From Lactobacillus isalae (GTDB lineage: Bacteria > Bacillota > Bacilli > Lactobacillales > Lactobacillaceae): a DNA stretch of 64,000 nucleotides. This document shows positions 1 to 9,115 of the stretch, in pieces (the stretch's first letter is position 1; the number at the start of each line of letters is the position of its first letter). The notes beneath the pieces are model-generated. The model ran no database searches and had not been told where the DNA came from. It saw nothing but the letters and a program-made list of their open reading frames with translations. Location: contig NZ_OX443569.1 of assembly GCF_947539375.1 (NCBI RefSeq), forward strand, positions 1,674,001-1,738,000. Direction: 5' to 3'. A program made the position numbers and the translations under genes.

Positions 1-773
1 TTAGTGGATATTATATTCTGCTCTTCTTTACCTTATTTGCCTTAATTATCAGAGGGGTATCATTCGAATTCTCTGCCCATGCAGAAACTGAACATGGCTT
101 TAGAATTTGGACTGGAACTCTATTCTGGGGAAGCTTATTAGCACCATTTTTCTTAACTATGATGTTTGGAAGCTTAATTCAAGGTGTTCCAATTGATGCG
201 CAAGGAAACATGAGCTTAAGTTTCTGGAACATTGTTAATCCACTATCAGTTGTAGCTGGAGTTGCCGGCGTACTTCTTTGCTTAATTCATGGAATTAACT
301 TCTTAAGATTGAGAATTGATGATCCAGAATTAAGCGAACGTGCTGCTAGTTTAAACGAAAAGCTTTATCTTGTAGCATACTTAGGTGAAATCGCCTTTGC
401 TTTACTAATCTTCTTCCAAACTGATTTCTTTAAGTTAAGACCAATTTCTTCAACAATTATTACCTTAATCATTGTTGCCTTAACTGCTTGGTCTGATATT
501 GCCTTAATTAAAAATAAGCAAGTAGCAGCCTTTGTAACAAGCGGATTAACTTTAGTTGCTGTTGTTGGATTGTTATTCAACGGACTATTCCCACGTGTAT
601 TAATCGCTACTGATCCAGCTCACTCACTATTAATTAAGACTGCTGCTAACTCCAAATTGACACTTGAGGTAATGACGATTGTAGCTCTTATCCTCTTGCC
701 AATTGCATTAGCTTACATCATCTGGTCATACGTAGTCTTTAGACACCGGATTAAGGTAAACCAAAATGCCTAA
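1..773 (+). CDS. cydB: Cytochrome bd ubiquinol oxidase subunit II, 3' part
   Basis: The gene enters from the left edge; the reading frame is open from base 3 and stops at 773, giving about 256 C-terminal residues. The motif RGVSFEF near the visible start is characteristic of CydB, and the rest consists of hydrophobic membrane segments. CydB pairs with CydA in the membrane quinol oxidase that reduces oxygen to water. The next gene, cydD, follows after 18 bases, and the order cydB-cydD-cydC is the usual cydABDC arrangement in lactobacilli, so cydA should lie just outside the window. An internal ATG at 159 is not a real start because homology continues upstream of it. Confidence 0.95.
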   Translation, partial: SGYYILLFFTLFALIIRGVSFEFSAHAETEHGFRIWTGTLFWGSLLAPFFLTMMFGSLIQGVPIDAQGNMSLSFWNIVNPLSVVAGVAGVLLCLIHGINFLRLRIDDPELSERAASLNEKLYLVAYLGEIAFALLIFFQTDFFKLRPISSTIITLIIVALTAWSDIALIKNKQVAAFVTSGLTLVAVVGLLFNGLFPRVLIATDPAHSLLIKTAANSKLTLEVMTIVALILLPIALAYIIWSYVVFRHRIKVNQNA

Positions 774-791
774 TCTAGAACAGGAATAAAA

Positions 792-2612
792 ATGATTGAT
801 AAACGACTTTTCAAATTACCAAAAGCCAAAATCATGCTCGCAATGCTTGCAGGACTAATGTTCTTGCAAGCATTTGCTATTTTAGGACAAGGTATTTTCC
901 TTGCCCATGCAATTGTTGGCTCTTGGAAGCGTCAACCTTTTACTGATATCGCACAAGATGTACTACTTTTTTTGATTTTTTACTTATTAAGACAGGGTAT
1001 TAATTGGTTTCAAAAATGGTATATGAACCGTTATGCAAATCAAACAACCGCACTTTTACGTCAGCAATTACTTAATAAAACCTATGACGGCGGAATTGCT
1101 CTTGTGTCCAGAATTGGAACCGGAAATTTGGTTTCTACCCTGCTAGACGGAATGGATGAAATTTCTAATTATTTATCTTTAATTTTTCCAAAACTAATTG
1201 CTCTTGCTATCGTTCCTTGGGTTATTTTGATTTATATTTTCACCCTAAATGCTCTGTCAGGCTGGATTCTACTATTAGTATTTCCCTTGCTAATCCTATT
1301 TATGATAATTCTTGGAACAGCTGCTCAAAGCAAGGCAAGTAAGCAATATGCTGGCTATGTCAAATTGCAAAATCATTTTGTTGATGCTTTACGTGGTTTA
1401 AGTACCTTGAAAGTACTAGGCCTTGCCAAAAGATATGGAAATATTGTCTATAAAAATAGTGAAAATTATCGTAAAAAGACAATGGGTGTACTAAGAGTAG
1501 CAATCCTATCAACATTTACGCTTGATTTCTTTACGACATTATCAATTGCAATGATTGCCATGTTTCTTGGAATTGGCTTAATTAATGGCAATTTAATTCT
1601 TTATCCTTCACTAGTCATTTTAATTTTGTCACCAGAATATTTTTTACCAATTCGTGATTTTGGTAATGACTTCCATGCAACGTTAAACGGTAAAAACGCC
1701 CTTGGCCAAATTTTTGATATTTTAGCTTTTCCTACTACTCCGCAAGAAGATCAATTATCTAGTTTCACGTGGAACAAAGATAGTGCTTTCATAGCTAATA
1801 ATCTTTCTTTTAACTACGCTCATGTTGATCAAAGCAAGTTTACTGTTAATAAAAACGCTAAAATGAGCGGCGTTGTAAAAAAAGAGAAGTCGACTAAAGC
1901 AGTCAGCACTCATCTAGCCGATGAATTACGCAATATCAACCTAAAACTTACTGGTTTTCAAAAAGTCGGTATCATTGGTCCCACAGGAGCTGGTAAGACA
2001 ACTCTAATGCGAATTCTTGCCGGTTTTCTTACCCCACACCTTAAAGACGATAATTTTATTATTAATGGGCAAAATCTTACTCAACTTAATCAAAAGAATT
2101 GGCAAAATCAGATTACTTATATTCCACAAGATCCATTCATGTTTGCAACTAGTATTAAAAACAATCTAACTTTCTATAACCCTAATGCTAGCCAAGAAGA
2201 AATTGATGCCGCCTTAAAGGCAATGGACTTAGACAACTTTGTTGCCAGTCTAAAAGATGGTTTAAATACTAGAATTGGTGAAAACGGACGTGGTATTTCT
2301 GGTGGTCAAAAACAGCGAATTGCTTTGGCACGTGCATTTTTGGCAAAAGAGCGAAAGATTCTATTCTTTGATGAACCAACTGCTCACCTGGATATTGAAA
2401 CTGAATACGAATTAAAGCAGCCCATGAAGAAATTAATGGAAAACCATTTAGTATTTTTCACAACTCACCGCTTGCACTGGTTGAATGACATGGACTGGTG
2501 TCTAGTGATTGAAAATGGGGAAATTGTTGAACAAGGCACACCTGCTGATTTAGCTAAAAATGGAACTGCCTTTAAGAAACTAACTCAGCCACTGAAAGAA
2601 GACCTATTATGA
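792..2612 (+). CDS. cydD: ABC transporter CydD, cytochrome bd assembly
   Basis: A 606-residue fused ABC exporter: an N-terminal membrane domain with about six helices (residues 1-300) followed by a nucleotide-binding domain. Walker A (GPTGAGKTT) lies near residue 396, the signature GISGGQKQR near 502 and Walker B (ILFFDEPTA) near 523. CydDC is known to export glutathione/cysteine, with a proposed haem link, and is needed for cytochrome bd maturation. Its stop overlaps the cydC start (ATGA, 2609-2612), implying translational coupling and a heterodimer. A lysine-rich insert of about 40 residues (roughly 345-385) precedes the ATPase domain. ATG 792 has an AGGA site upstream. Confidence 0.93.
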   Translation: MIDKRLFKLPKAKIMLAMLAGLMFLQAFAILGQGIFLAHAIVGSWKRQPFTDIAQDVLLFLIFYLLRQGINWFQKWYMNRYANQTTALLRQQLLNKTYDGGIALVSRIGTGNLVSTLLDGMDEISNYLSLIFPKLIALAIVPWVILIYIFTLNALSGWILLLVFPLLILFMIILGTAAQSKASKQYAGYVKLQNHFVDALRGLSTLKVLGLAKRYGNIVYKNSENYRKKTMGVLRVAILSTFTLDFFTTLSIAMIAMFLGIGLINGNLILYPSLVILILSPEYFLPIRDFGNDFHATLNGKNALGQIFDILAFPTTPQEDQLSSFTWNKDSAFIANNLSFNYAHVDQSKFTVNKNAKMSGVVKKEKSTKAVSTHLADELRNINLKLTGFQKVGIIGPTGAGKTTLMRILAGFLTPHLKDDNFIINGQNLTQLNQKNWQNQITYIPQDPFMFATSIKNNLTFYNPNASQEEIDAALKAMDLDNFVASLKDGLNTRIGENGRGISGGQKQRIALARAFLAKERKILFFDEPTAHLDIETEYELKQPMKKLMENHLVFFTTHRLHWLNDMDWCLVIENGEIVEQGTPADLAKNGTAFKKLTQPLKEDLL

Positions 2613-4354
2613 TGAATAAAAAATTTTCTTGGAAAAATGATCACTGGATCAAACCATACTTAGCACAATATAAATGGAACTTTCTCTTAGCAATTTTTCT
2701 CGGCGTTGTAATGTTCTTTTGCGGTGGAGCTTTGATGTTTTATGCAGGCTATACCATCGACAAGGCCGCTACTCGTCCTGAAAACATTTTGATGATTTAT
2801 GTACCAATCGTTTTAATGCGAGCTGTTGGTATCGGCCGGCCTTTATTTAGATATTTAGAGCGTTTAGTATCTCATAACTGGATTTTACGTGTTACTAGTT
2901 CTTTGAGACGAAGATTGTTTTATATTGCTGAAAAAAACACCTCAGCTGTTGGATCCAGCTTTCAAACAGGAAGCATTTTATCGCTTCTAACAGATGATAT
3001 CGGTCATTTGCAGAATCTTTACTTGAGAACTATTTTTCCTGCAATTTTAAGTTACTTAGTTGGCTTTATTGTAGTGATTTTACTCGGCCTGTTCTCCTGG
3101 TCTTTAGCCGGCGTAATCGCAATTTTACTAGTTGCAGAATTAGTATTAGTTCCCTTCTTTTCTCTTTTAAAGCAGGCTGCTGTCCGCACTAAGGAAAAAG
3201 AAGAAAAAGCGCAGCTTTACACCGAATTTACCGATCAAGTTTTGGGAGCTGGTGACTGGAAGATTTCGGGAAGACGGGATGCTTTTTTCAATCAAACTAA
3301 AGGAACTCTAAAATCTTTAGGTCAGCATGAAAAAAAGTCTGGAAAGTTCGATTGGGCAAGAGACTTCGGTCTTGAATTTATCTTTGGCTTGATGGCAGTT
3401 GCACTTCTTTATTTCACCAACCAAACTCTTACTTACAATCAAGAAGCAGCCAACTATGTTGGAGCAGTCGTCTTAGCACTCTTTCCCTTATCAGATGCCT
3501 TTATTCCAGTTGGCCAAGGCATCGAAGAATGGCATACATATAGTGATTCCGTAAAGCACTTAAATGAATTAAAAGTACCAGAAAATACTCTCCCTGCTCA
3601 AAAACATCTTGATCCTGCTCTTGCGGATACCTTAAGAGTTTCGGATATTTCATTTACTTATCCCAAAGAAGATTATCCAATTATTCAAAACTTTTCTCTT
3701 ACCTTAAAAAGAGGACAAAAAGCTGCTTTAATCGGTCCATCAGGTGCTGGTAAAAGCACTATCTTGCAATTAATCTTGGGTGATTTAAAACCTAACCAGG
3801 GAACCGTAACACTGGATAATTTTAATGTTCTTGAACTTCAAAAAGAACGCTCAAAATTATTCTCTGTCCTAAATCAAGAGCCGTTTTTATTCAACACGAC
3901 GATTTATGAAAATTTAAAAATGGCTAATCCAAACGCTAATGCTGATCAAATGATGCAAATTTTAGAAAAAGTACAACTAGCCGATTTTGTTAACTCATTA
4001 CCTAAGAAATTAGATACCGAAGTAGCCGAAGCTGGAGCACGCTTTTCTGGCGGTCAGAAAGAGCGTTTAGCACTAGCACGTGTACTTTTACAAGATACGC
4101 CAATTGTCCTCTTAGATGAGCCGACAGTTGGTTTAGATCCACTCACAGAACAAAAGCTCTTGAATTTAGTATTTGATGTCTTAAAAAATAAGACAGTCGT
4201 TTGGGTAACCCACCACTTACAAGGTGTAAAATATATGAACGAAGTTCTCTTCTTTAAAGATGGAAAAGTCACAATGCAAGGAGATCCGCATGAGCTCTTT
4301 AAACACAATGAACACTTCCACCAACTTTATTTAATGGATCAAGGACTAATCTAA
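2609..4354 (+). CDS. cydC: ABC transporter CydC, cytochrome bd assembly
   Basis: A 581-residue partner of CydD with the same architecture: membrane domain to about residue 310, then an ATPase domain with Walker A GPSGAGKST near residue 376, signature FSGGQKERL and Walker B IVLLDEPTVGLD. It overlaps the end of cydD by four bases, which supports assembly of a CydDC heterodimer in the cytoplasmic membrane. The family is known to maintain the reducing balance needed for haem insertion into cytochrome bd. A menA-like gene follows 19 bases downstream in the same direction, so the whole respiratory set probably forms one transcript. Confidence 0.93.
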   Translation: MMNKKFSWKNDHWIKPYLAQYKWNFLLAIFLGVVMFFCGGALMFYAGYTIDKAATRPENILMIYVPIVLMRAVGIGRPLFRYLERLVSHNWILRVTSSLRRRLFYIAEKNTSAVGSSFQTGSILSLLTDDIGHLQNLYLRTIFPAILSYLVGFIVVILLGLFSWSLAGVIAILLVAELVLVPFFSLLKQAAVRTKEKEEKAQLYTEFTDQVLGAGDWKISGRRDAFFNQTKGTLKSLGQHEKKSGKFDWARDFGLEFIFGLMAVALLYFTNQTLTYNQEAANYVGAVVLALFPLSDAFIPVGQGIEEWHTYSDSVKHLNELKVPENTLPAQKHLDPALADTLRVSDISFTYPKEDYPIIQNFSLTLKRGQKAALIGPSGAGKSTILQLILGDLKPNQGTVTLDNFNVLELQKERSKLFSVLNQEPFLFNTTIYENLKMANPNANADQMMQILEKVQLADFVNSLPKKLDTEVAEAGARFSGGQKERLALARVLLQDTPIVLLDEPTVGLDPLTEQKLLNLVFDVLKNKTVVWVTHHLQGVKYMNEVLFFKDGKVTMQGDPHELFKHNEHFHQLYLMDQGLI

Positions 4355-4373
4355 AAATAGAAAGAAGTTTACT

Positions 4374-5300
4374 ATGTCTGCTGAAGCTAAGCAAGGCTAC
4401 TATGAATTAGTTGAACCACGTACGCTGTTTAATTCCATTATTCCGGTCTTATTAGGAATGATGTATACCGAATATAATTTTCAATTGTTTAGAATTTTCC
4501 CCACAATTGAAATGTGTATTGCTACCATTGTTTTACAAGTTTTTATGAATGTAAATGATGGCTATTGGGATTATAAACGTGAAAAAGCTGCCAAAACTGG
4601 CGACCATAAGAAGAATCCGATTGGTAAGTATCATCTTAATCCTAAACACGTTTTAGCTTTTGTTTGGATACTATTCATCATTTCAGCTGTTTGCGCTGTT
4701 CTGATTGGATTTCAAACTAATATCTATATTTGGATTATTGGAATTATTTGTTACGCTATTGCTATTTCCTATTCAACGGGTTCACATACAATTTCTGCTG
4801 GACCCTTTGGCGAAATTGCAGCTTGTTTTGCAATGGGTTTTGGTATTTTCTTGGTAATGGTTTATATTAATGTTTGTTCTAAGGTCTCTTTTAATTGGAA
4901 CTTTATTTGGCCAATTATTCTAGCGGCTGGAATACCGGAGATTTGTAACTTTACTTTAATGCTTGGTAACAATTTATGTGATCATGACGCAGATATTGCA
5001 AATGGACGCCATACTTTAGTTTCATACATTGGAATCAAAGGCGGCTTATATTTATTTGTGTTTAACTATTTACTAGGATTTTTCCTAACTGGTTGGGCAA
5101 TTTGGATTGGTGTGCTTCCTTGGAGTGTAGCTTTAATTTTAATTTGTATTCCAACCATCTATAAGAACATGCGCTTTCTTTGGAAGATTCAAACAAAGCC
5201 GAAATCATTTCCTAAAGTTGTTCAAAATACGCAAGTATTGTTTATTACTGAAGCCGTTGGGTTCTTTATCGGTTTGATTTTAAATCTTAGAATTAGATAA
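4374..5300 (+). CDS. menA: UbiA-family prenyltransferase, probable DHNA polyprenyltransferase
   Basis: A 308-residue membrane protein with about eight or nine helices and both Asp-rich motifs of UbiA prenyltransferases: NDGYWDYKRE near residue 62 and NNLCDHDADIANGR near residue 202. MenA attaches a polyprenyl chain to 1,4-dihydroxy-2-naphthoate to make demethylmenaquinone, the quinone that feeds cytochrome bd. It is the last gene of the cyd operon. Known lactobacilli of this group usually lack the complete menaquinone pathway and depend on DHNA or quinone from outside, so this single enzyme next to the oxidase would suffice with imported DHNA. The prenyl acceptor is inferred from context. A bidirectional terminator follows. 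Confidence 0.85.
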   Translation: MSAEAKQGYYELVEPRTLFNSIIPVLLGMMYTEYNFQLFRIFPTIEMCIATIVLQVFMNVNDGYWDYKREKAAKTGDHKKNPIGKYHLNPKHVLAFVWILFIISAVCAVLIGFQTNIYIWIIGIICYAIAISYSTGSHTISAGPFGEIAACFAMGFGIFLVMVYINVCSKVSFNWNFIWPIILAAGIPEICNFTLMLGNNLCDHDADIANGRHTLVSYIGIKGGLYLFVFNYLLGFFLTGWAIWIGVLPWSVALILICIPTIYKNMRFLWKIQTKPKSFPKVVQNTQVLFITEAVGFFIGLILNLRIR

Positions 5301-5302
5301 TT

Positions 5303-5347
5303 AAAAAGGTCAAAACTTCATCTTAGTACGAAGTTTCGACCTTTTTT
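5303..5347. terminator. Bidirectional intrinsic terminator
   Basis: Hairpin with arms AAGGTCAAAACTTC and GAAGTTTCGACCTT, flanked by A and T runs on either side. It ends the cyd-menA transcript and the convergent minus-strand lipoprotein gene. Confidence 0.85.
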
Positions 5348-5361
5348 ATTTCAAATTATTT

Positions 5362-6657
5362 TTATTGCTTCCATGCTGCATCAAATTTTGCTTTACCAGC
5401 TTTAATTTGATTATCAACATTTTGACCATTCTTAGCTGCATACAAAATCTTAGCCATAATTGGATCTAATTGACTGTAGGCAGCATTTGAATTCTTAGCT
5501 ACTGGAATACTGTACAAGTGTTTCATAGCACCTTCTAACTTAGCTGGGAGCTTAGTTTTGGTATTTTCCTTGTATTCTTTGGATTTCACAACAGAATTAT
5601 TAACTGGAATGTAGCCAGTTGCATTTGCCCATTTAAGTTGAGTGGATTTAGAAGTCAAAAATTGCATATATTTAAATGCGGCGGTTCTTTGCATTGCTGT
5701 TGCTTTATTAAACATGTAAATATCAGTACCTTGCTGCATAGTGTATTTACCAGGGCGTGCAGCTACATCGTAAGTAAACTTGTCACCAACTGCTTTTTTA
5801 ACGTAGCCTTCACCTGCTGATGTTCCAATATACATTGCTACCTTTTCATTAGCAAATGGACCTGATAAATAGTGTGCTGAGCCAGCAGTTGTGAAGTAGC
5901 CCTTCTTCATACCTTGAGCGTAGTAATCAATAACTTTCTTGGAATCTTTGCCAGTAAAGTTAACTTTATCCGTTAAATTAATTCCTTCATTTTTCATACC
6001 CAAAGTATAGTAATTAGCTAAAGAATCAAAACCTGCACCAACAACTTGATGGTTACTCTTCTTATAAATAGTCTCTGAAACTTGGGCTAATTCCTTCATA
6101 GTTGTAGGAACTTTTTTAATACCATATTTTTCAAACATGGATTTATTATAAGTTAAAACCTCAATAGACTTATTAAATGGAATACCATATTGTTTTCCTT
6201 GAATTTTAGCTCCATCTAATAATTCAGTTCTAATATTTGACTTAGCACTACTTCCCCAACCAAGCTTACTGTTATTAATGTATGGGGAAAGATCAACCAA
6301 CATATTACTCTTAGCAGCATTATAGAGCCAACCAGGATATGCTTGCGTAATTGTTGGTAAATTATTTGGTGATTGTAATGTTGAATTTACCTTAGCTTGT
6401 AAATCAATGTAAGAGCCTTGATTTTCAAGCTTGATTTTAATATTAGGGTTTTTCTTTTCAAATTCTGCAGTTAATTTCTCTAATTCTGCACGTTGACCAC
6501 CATTCATTCCATGCCAAAAGGTGACTGTAGTCTTCTTTGTAATTTTAGTTGGAATATTTTTGGCTGAACTATTTTCTTTATTTCCTTTAGAACATCCAGT
6601 AGCAAGTAATGCCAACCCCGCAGCTAAACCTAAAGCAATCTTTTTATATAAATTCAT
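5362..6657 (-). CDS. Extracellular sugar/glycerol-phosphate-type solute-binding lipoprotein (UgpB-like), orphan
   Basis: A 431-residue lipoprotein: signal peptide MNLYKKIALGLAAGLALLATGC with lipobox LATGC, then a family 1 extracellular binding-protein fold (TVTFWHGMNGGQRAELEKL, the pattern seen in UgpB). I chose ATG at 6657 because GGAGGATTTTG lies just upstream; a longer frame to 6693 has no ribosome site. In UgpB-type systems the protein captures sn-glycerol-3-phosphate or its diesters and passes them to an ABC permease. No permease or ATPase gene is adjacent, so it must work with proteins encoded elsewhere. Substrate is inferred only. Confidence 0.85.
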   Translation of the reverse strand: MNLYKKIALGLAAGLALLATGCSKGNKENSSAKNIPTKITKKTTVTFWHGMNGGQRAELEKLTAEFEKKNPNIKIKLENQGSYIDLQAKVNSTLQSPNNLPTITQAYPGWLYNAAKSNMLVDLSPYINNSKLGWGSSAKSNIRTELLDGAKIQGKQYGIPFNKSIEVLTYNKSMFEKYGIKKVPTTMKELAQVSETIYKKSNHQVVGAGFDSLANYYTLGMKNEGINLTDKVNFTGKDSKKVIDYYAQGMKKGYFTTAGSAHYLSGPFANEKVAMYIGTSAGEGYVKKAVGDKFTYDVAARPGKYTMQQGTDIYMFNKATAMQRTAAFKYMQFLTSKSTQLKWANATGYIPVNNSVVKSKEYKENTKTKLPAKLEGAMKHLYSIPVAKNSNAAYSQLDPIMAKILYAAKNGQNVDNQIKAGKAKFDAAWKQ

Positions 6658-6703
6658 CAAAATCCTCCAGTGATTAAAAAATTGAAGCACCATTTATTGT
6701 ATC

Positions 6704-6757
6704 AAACTAAAAAACATACACAAGATGTTGTAGTACAAAAATTGCATTTTTTAGTTT
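6704..6757. repeat. 11-bp perfect inverted repeat in intergenic region
   Basis: AAACTAAAAAA (6704-6714) and its exact complement TTTTTTAGTTT (6747-6757) are separated by 32 bases. It lies 47 bases upstream of the UgpB-like start codon and could be a hairpin in its 5' leader or an operator. No function can be assigned. Confidence 0.5.
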
Positions 6758-6822
6758 AAAATTTTTTATATTTTAAGCTAGGCATCAAACACGCATTTTA
6801 TATAGCTTTTGTATATAAAAAA

Positions 6823-6838
6823 TACGTATTAATACGTA
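6823..6838. promoter_or_regulatory. Perfect 16-bp palindrome, candidate operator
   Basis: TACGTATTAATACGTA is an exact palindrome in the 288-base region between two divergent lipoprotein genes. It sits about 165 bases upstream of the UgpB-like start and 107 bases upstream of the PhnD-like start. The rest of this intergenic region is AT-rich with no other gene. The regulator is unknown. Confidence 0.45.
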
Positions 6839-6945
6839 CATTTAGCAGTAATATATTTATAATTATTCATATTTAGCCTTGAATTACCATTAATAGTCTG
6901 CTATCTTTAAATCGTCAACTTCATTAAGTAGTTCTGGAGGAAAAA

Positions 6946-7865
6946 ATGAAGATAAAGAAATTTTTGATTGGCGCCGCTATGGTTTTACTTGCTGCAACAA
7001 CTGCAGCTTGCTCGAACAGTAAATCTGCTTCTAAATCAAGCGATGGTTATACTCCTAAAGAGTTAAACGTTCAATTCGTTCCTAGTGTTCAAGCTTCTAA
7101 ACTTGAAGCTAAGGCTAAACCATTACAAGGTTTACTTGAAAAGCAATTGCACATGCCTGTTCACGTAACTGTTTCAACTGATAACTCTGCTTTAGTTGAA
7201 GCAATGGCATCTAAGAAAGTTGATGTTGGTTTCTTGCCACCCGATGCTTATGTCTTAGCTCATAAACGTGGCGTAGCGGATGTTTTACTACAAGCACAAC
7301 GTTACGGCTATGACGAACCAAGCGGTAATTAATGGACAGCTACCGTTCAATGATCGTTGTTAAAAAAGGTTCTAAGATTAAGTCTTGGAAGGATCTTAAG
7401 GGCAAAACAATTGCCGTTCAAGACCCAACCTCTACTTCTGGTTACGTTCTTCCAATTGCCGAACTTCACAAGAAGGGCTTAAACGTACCAAAGGATTGTA
7501 AGTTAGTTCAAGTTAAGGGACACGATCAAGCTGTTTTATCAGTTTATAACGGAGATACTGATGCTGCCTTTATCTTCTCAGATGCTCGTCCACTTGCTGC
7601 TAAAGATGCACCAGCTGTAATGAAAGATGTTGTTCCAATTTACTACACTAAATACATTCCAAATGATACGGTATCTGTTAGAAGCGGTATGTCTAAGTCA
7701 TTTAAGAAGAAGCTTGCCAAGGCATTCAAGGATATTGCCAAGACTAAGAAAGGTAAGAAGATTCTTGAAAACATTTATCAACATTACGGTTATGTAGATT
7801 CTAAAGACTCTAACTTCAACATTGTTCGTGAATACGAAGCTGAAGCTAAGAAAGCTCAAAAATAA
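6946..7865 (+). pseudogene. phnD: PhnD-like phosphonate-type binding lipoprotein, frameshifted
   Basis: Two adjacent frames together make one PhnD-family binding protein of about 306 residues. The first (6946-7332) has a lipoprotein signal (lipobox TTAAC), the N-terminal lobe and ends ...RYGYDEPSGN. The second (7332-7865) continues with DSYRSMIVVKKGSKIKSWKD to the normal C-terminus. Restoring one T in the TT at 7329-7330 gives GGT AAT TTA ATG GAC (GNLMDSYRSM) and rejoins the protein, so a one-base deletion in a T run is the simplest explanation; a sequencing error is possible. Family members bind phosphonates or phosphite for PhnCE-type transporters, but no phnC or phnE is next to it and a terminator follows at once. 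The ribosome site is CTGGAGGA. Confidence 0.85.
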
Positions 7866-7878
7866 GTTTAATATTTTT

Positions 7879-7917
7879 AAAGGCCACCCTACTTTGACTT
7901 GTAGGATGGCCTTTTTC
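7879..7917 (+). terminator. Intrinsic terminator after phnD
   Basis: Stem AAAGGCCACCCTAC / GTAGGATGGCCTTT with one mismatch, followed by a short T run. Confidence 0.85.
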
Positions 7918-7957
7918 TCGTTTAAAATTAGAATAGATTTTTAACCGAGGTTTTTAA

Positions 7958-9028
7958 ATGAAACTAAATAAAAAAATTTCTCTATTATTAGTAGCAAGTA
8001 CTATTTTCTTAAGCTTAAGTGCTTGCAGTAAACCCACTCATGAAGAACAAACAAGCAAAAAAACAGATAATCACATTGCCTTAATTTCAGATACCAATGG
8101 AATTAAAGATAATTCCTTAAATCAATCTGCATGGCAAGGCTTAAAAAATTACGGCACAAAAAATGGTCTTATAGAAGGAAATAAGGGCTACAATTATTTC
8201 ATTCCTAAAGACCCTAAAGATTACCAAGCAAGTATTAATGAAGCACTAGATAAAGACTTCTCAACAATCATTGGTGTGGGCTACACAATTAAGCCTAATA
8301 TTGTTAAAGCTGCTAAAGCTAATCCAAAAAAGAACTTCGTTGTTATTGATACTCACGCTCCTAAGCTTAAAAACTTAGCTAGTATCTCCTTTAAGAACCA
8401 AGAAGGAGCTTATCTTGCGGGCGTTTCAGCTGCATACACTACTAAAAATCACACAGTTGGTCTTGTCTTAGGTCAAGATAGTAAAGAAATGAATGCATTC
8501 AAAGTCGGATTCATTCAAGGAGTTACAGCCACCAGTCATAAACTTCACAAGCATATTAAAGTATTAACCCAGACTGTAGGTAACTTTTCAGATGCTAACA
8601 AAGCACATGATATTGCCCAGGAAATGTATGCTAAAAAAGCTGATGTGATTTTTCAAGTTGCTGGTAAAAGTGGTCAAGGAGTCTTCAAAGCTGCTAAAGA
8701 AGTTAATCAAGCACAACCTGTAAAACAAAAAGTGTGGGTAATTGGTTCAGATGAAGATCAAACTAAACTTGGAGATTACCAAGCAAAAGGTGATCAGCCT
8801 TCCAATTTTACCCTTACTTCAGTTATTAAGAGCGCTGACCTTGCAGTAGAAAAACTTGCTGATCAAACTGCCAAGGGGAAGTTTCCTGGTGGCAAAAATC
8901 TGAGTTATGGGCTCAAAAACAATGGTATTTCTTTAGTTCAAGGAAATTTGCCATATCATACCTGGATCAAAGTTCAGAAAGCTAAACAGAAAATTATTGA
9001 TGGTAAAATTAAAGTTGAGAAAGATTAA
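7958..9028 (+). CDS. BMP/Med-family nucleoside-binding lipoprotein, orphan
   Basis: A 356-residue lipoprotein with signal peptide and lipobox LSLSAC near residue 23, followed by the periplasmic-binding-like fold of the BmpA/Med family (HIALISDTNGIKDNSLNQSAWQGL, and GAYLAGVSAAYTTK). Family members such as BmpA, PnrA and MED bind purine nucleosides for ABC importers. No transporter genes flank it, making it the third consecutive orphan binding protein here. It is single-cistron: a terminator precedes it and another follows. The start ATG has GAGG nine bases upstream. A nucleoside ligand would fit the heavy purine-salvage content of the window, but this is inference. Confidence 0.85.
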   Translation: MKLNKKISLLLVASTIFLSLSACSKPTHEEQTSKKTDNHIALISDTNGIKDNSLNQSAWQGLKNYGTKNGLIEGNKGYNYFIPKDPKDYQASINEALDKDFSTIIGVGYTIKPNIVKAAKANPKKNFVVIDTHAPKLKNLASISFKNQEGAYLAGVSAAYTTKNHTVGLVLGQDSKEMNAFKVGFIQGVTATSHKLHKHIKVLTQTVGNFSDANKAHDIAQEMYAKKADVIFQVAGKSGQGVFKAAKEVNQAQPVKQKVWVIGSDEDQTKLGDYQAKGDQPSNFTLTSVIKSADLAVEKLADQTAKGKFPGGKNLSYGLKNNGISLVQGNLPYHTWIKVQKAKQKIIDGKIKVEKD

Positions 9029-9032
9029 TAAA

Positions 9033-9070
9033 TTAAAAAAAGAGAGGTAGTTATTTACCTCTCTTTTTTT
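9033..9070. terminator. Bidirectional intrinsic terminator
   Basis: AAAAAAAGAGAGGTA and TACCTCTCTTTTTTT form a strong stem with A/T runs on both sides. It serves the BMP-family gene and probably the convergent mur operon. Confidence 0.85.
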
Positions 9071-9115
9071 AATTGTCACAGATAGTATCTAAAATATTGG
9101 CTATGACTTTTTACA

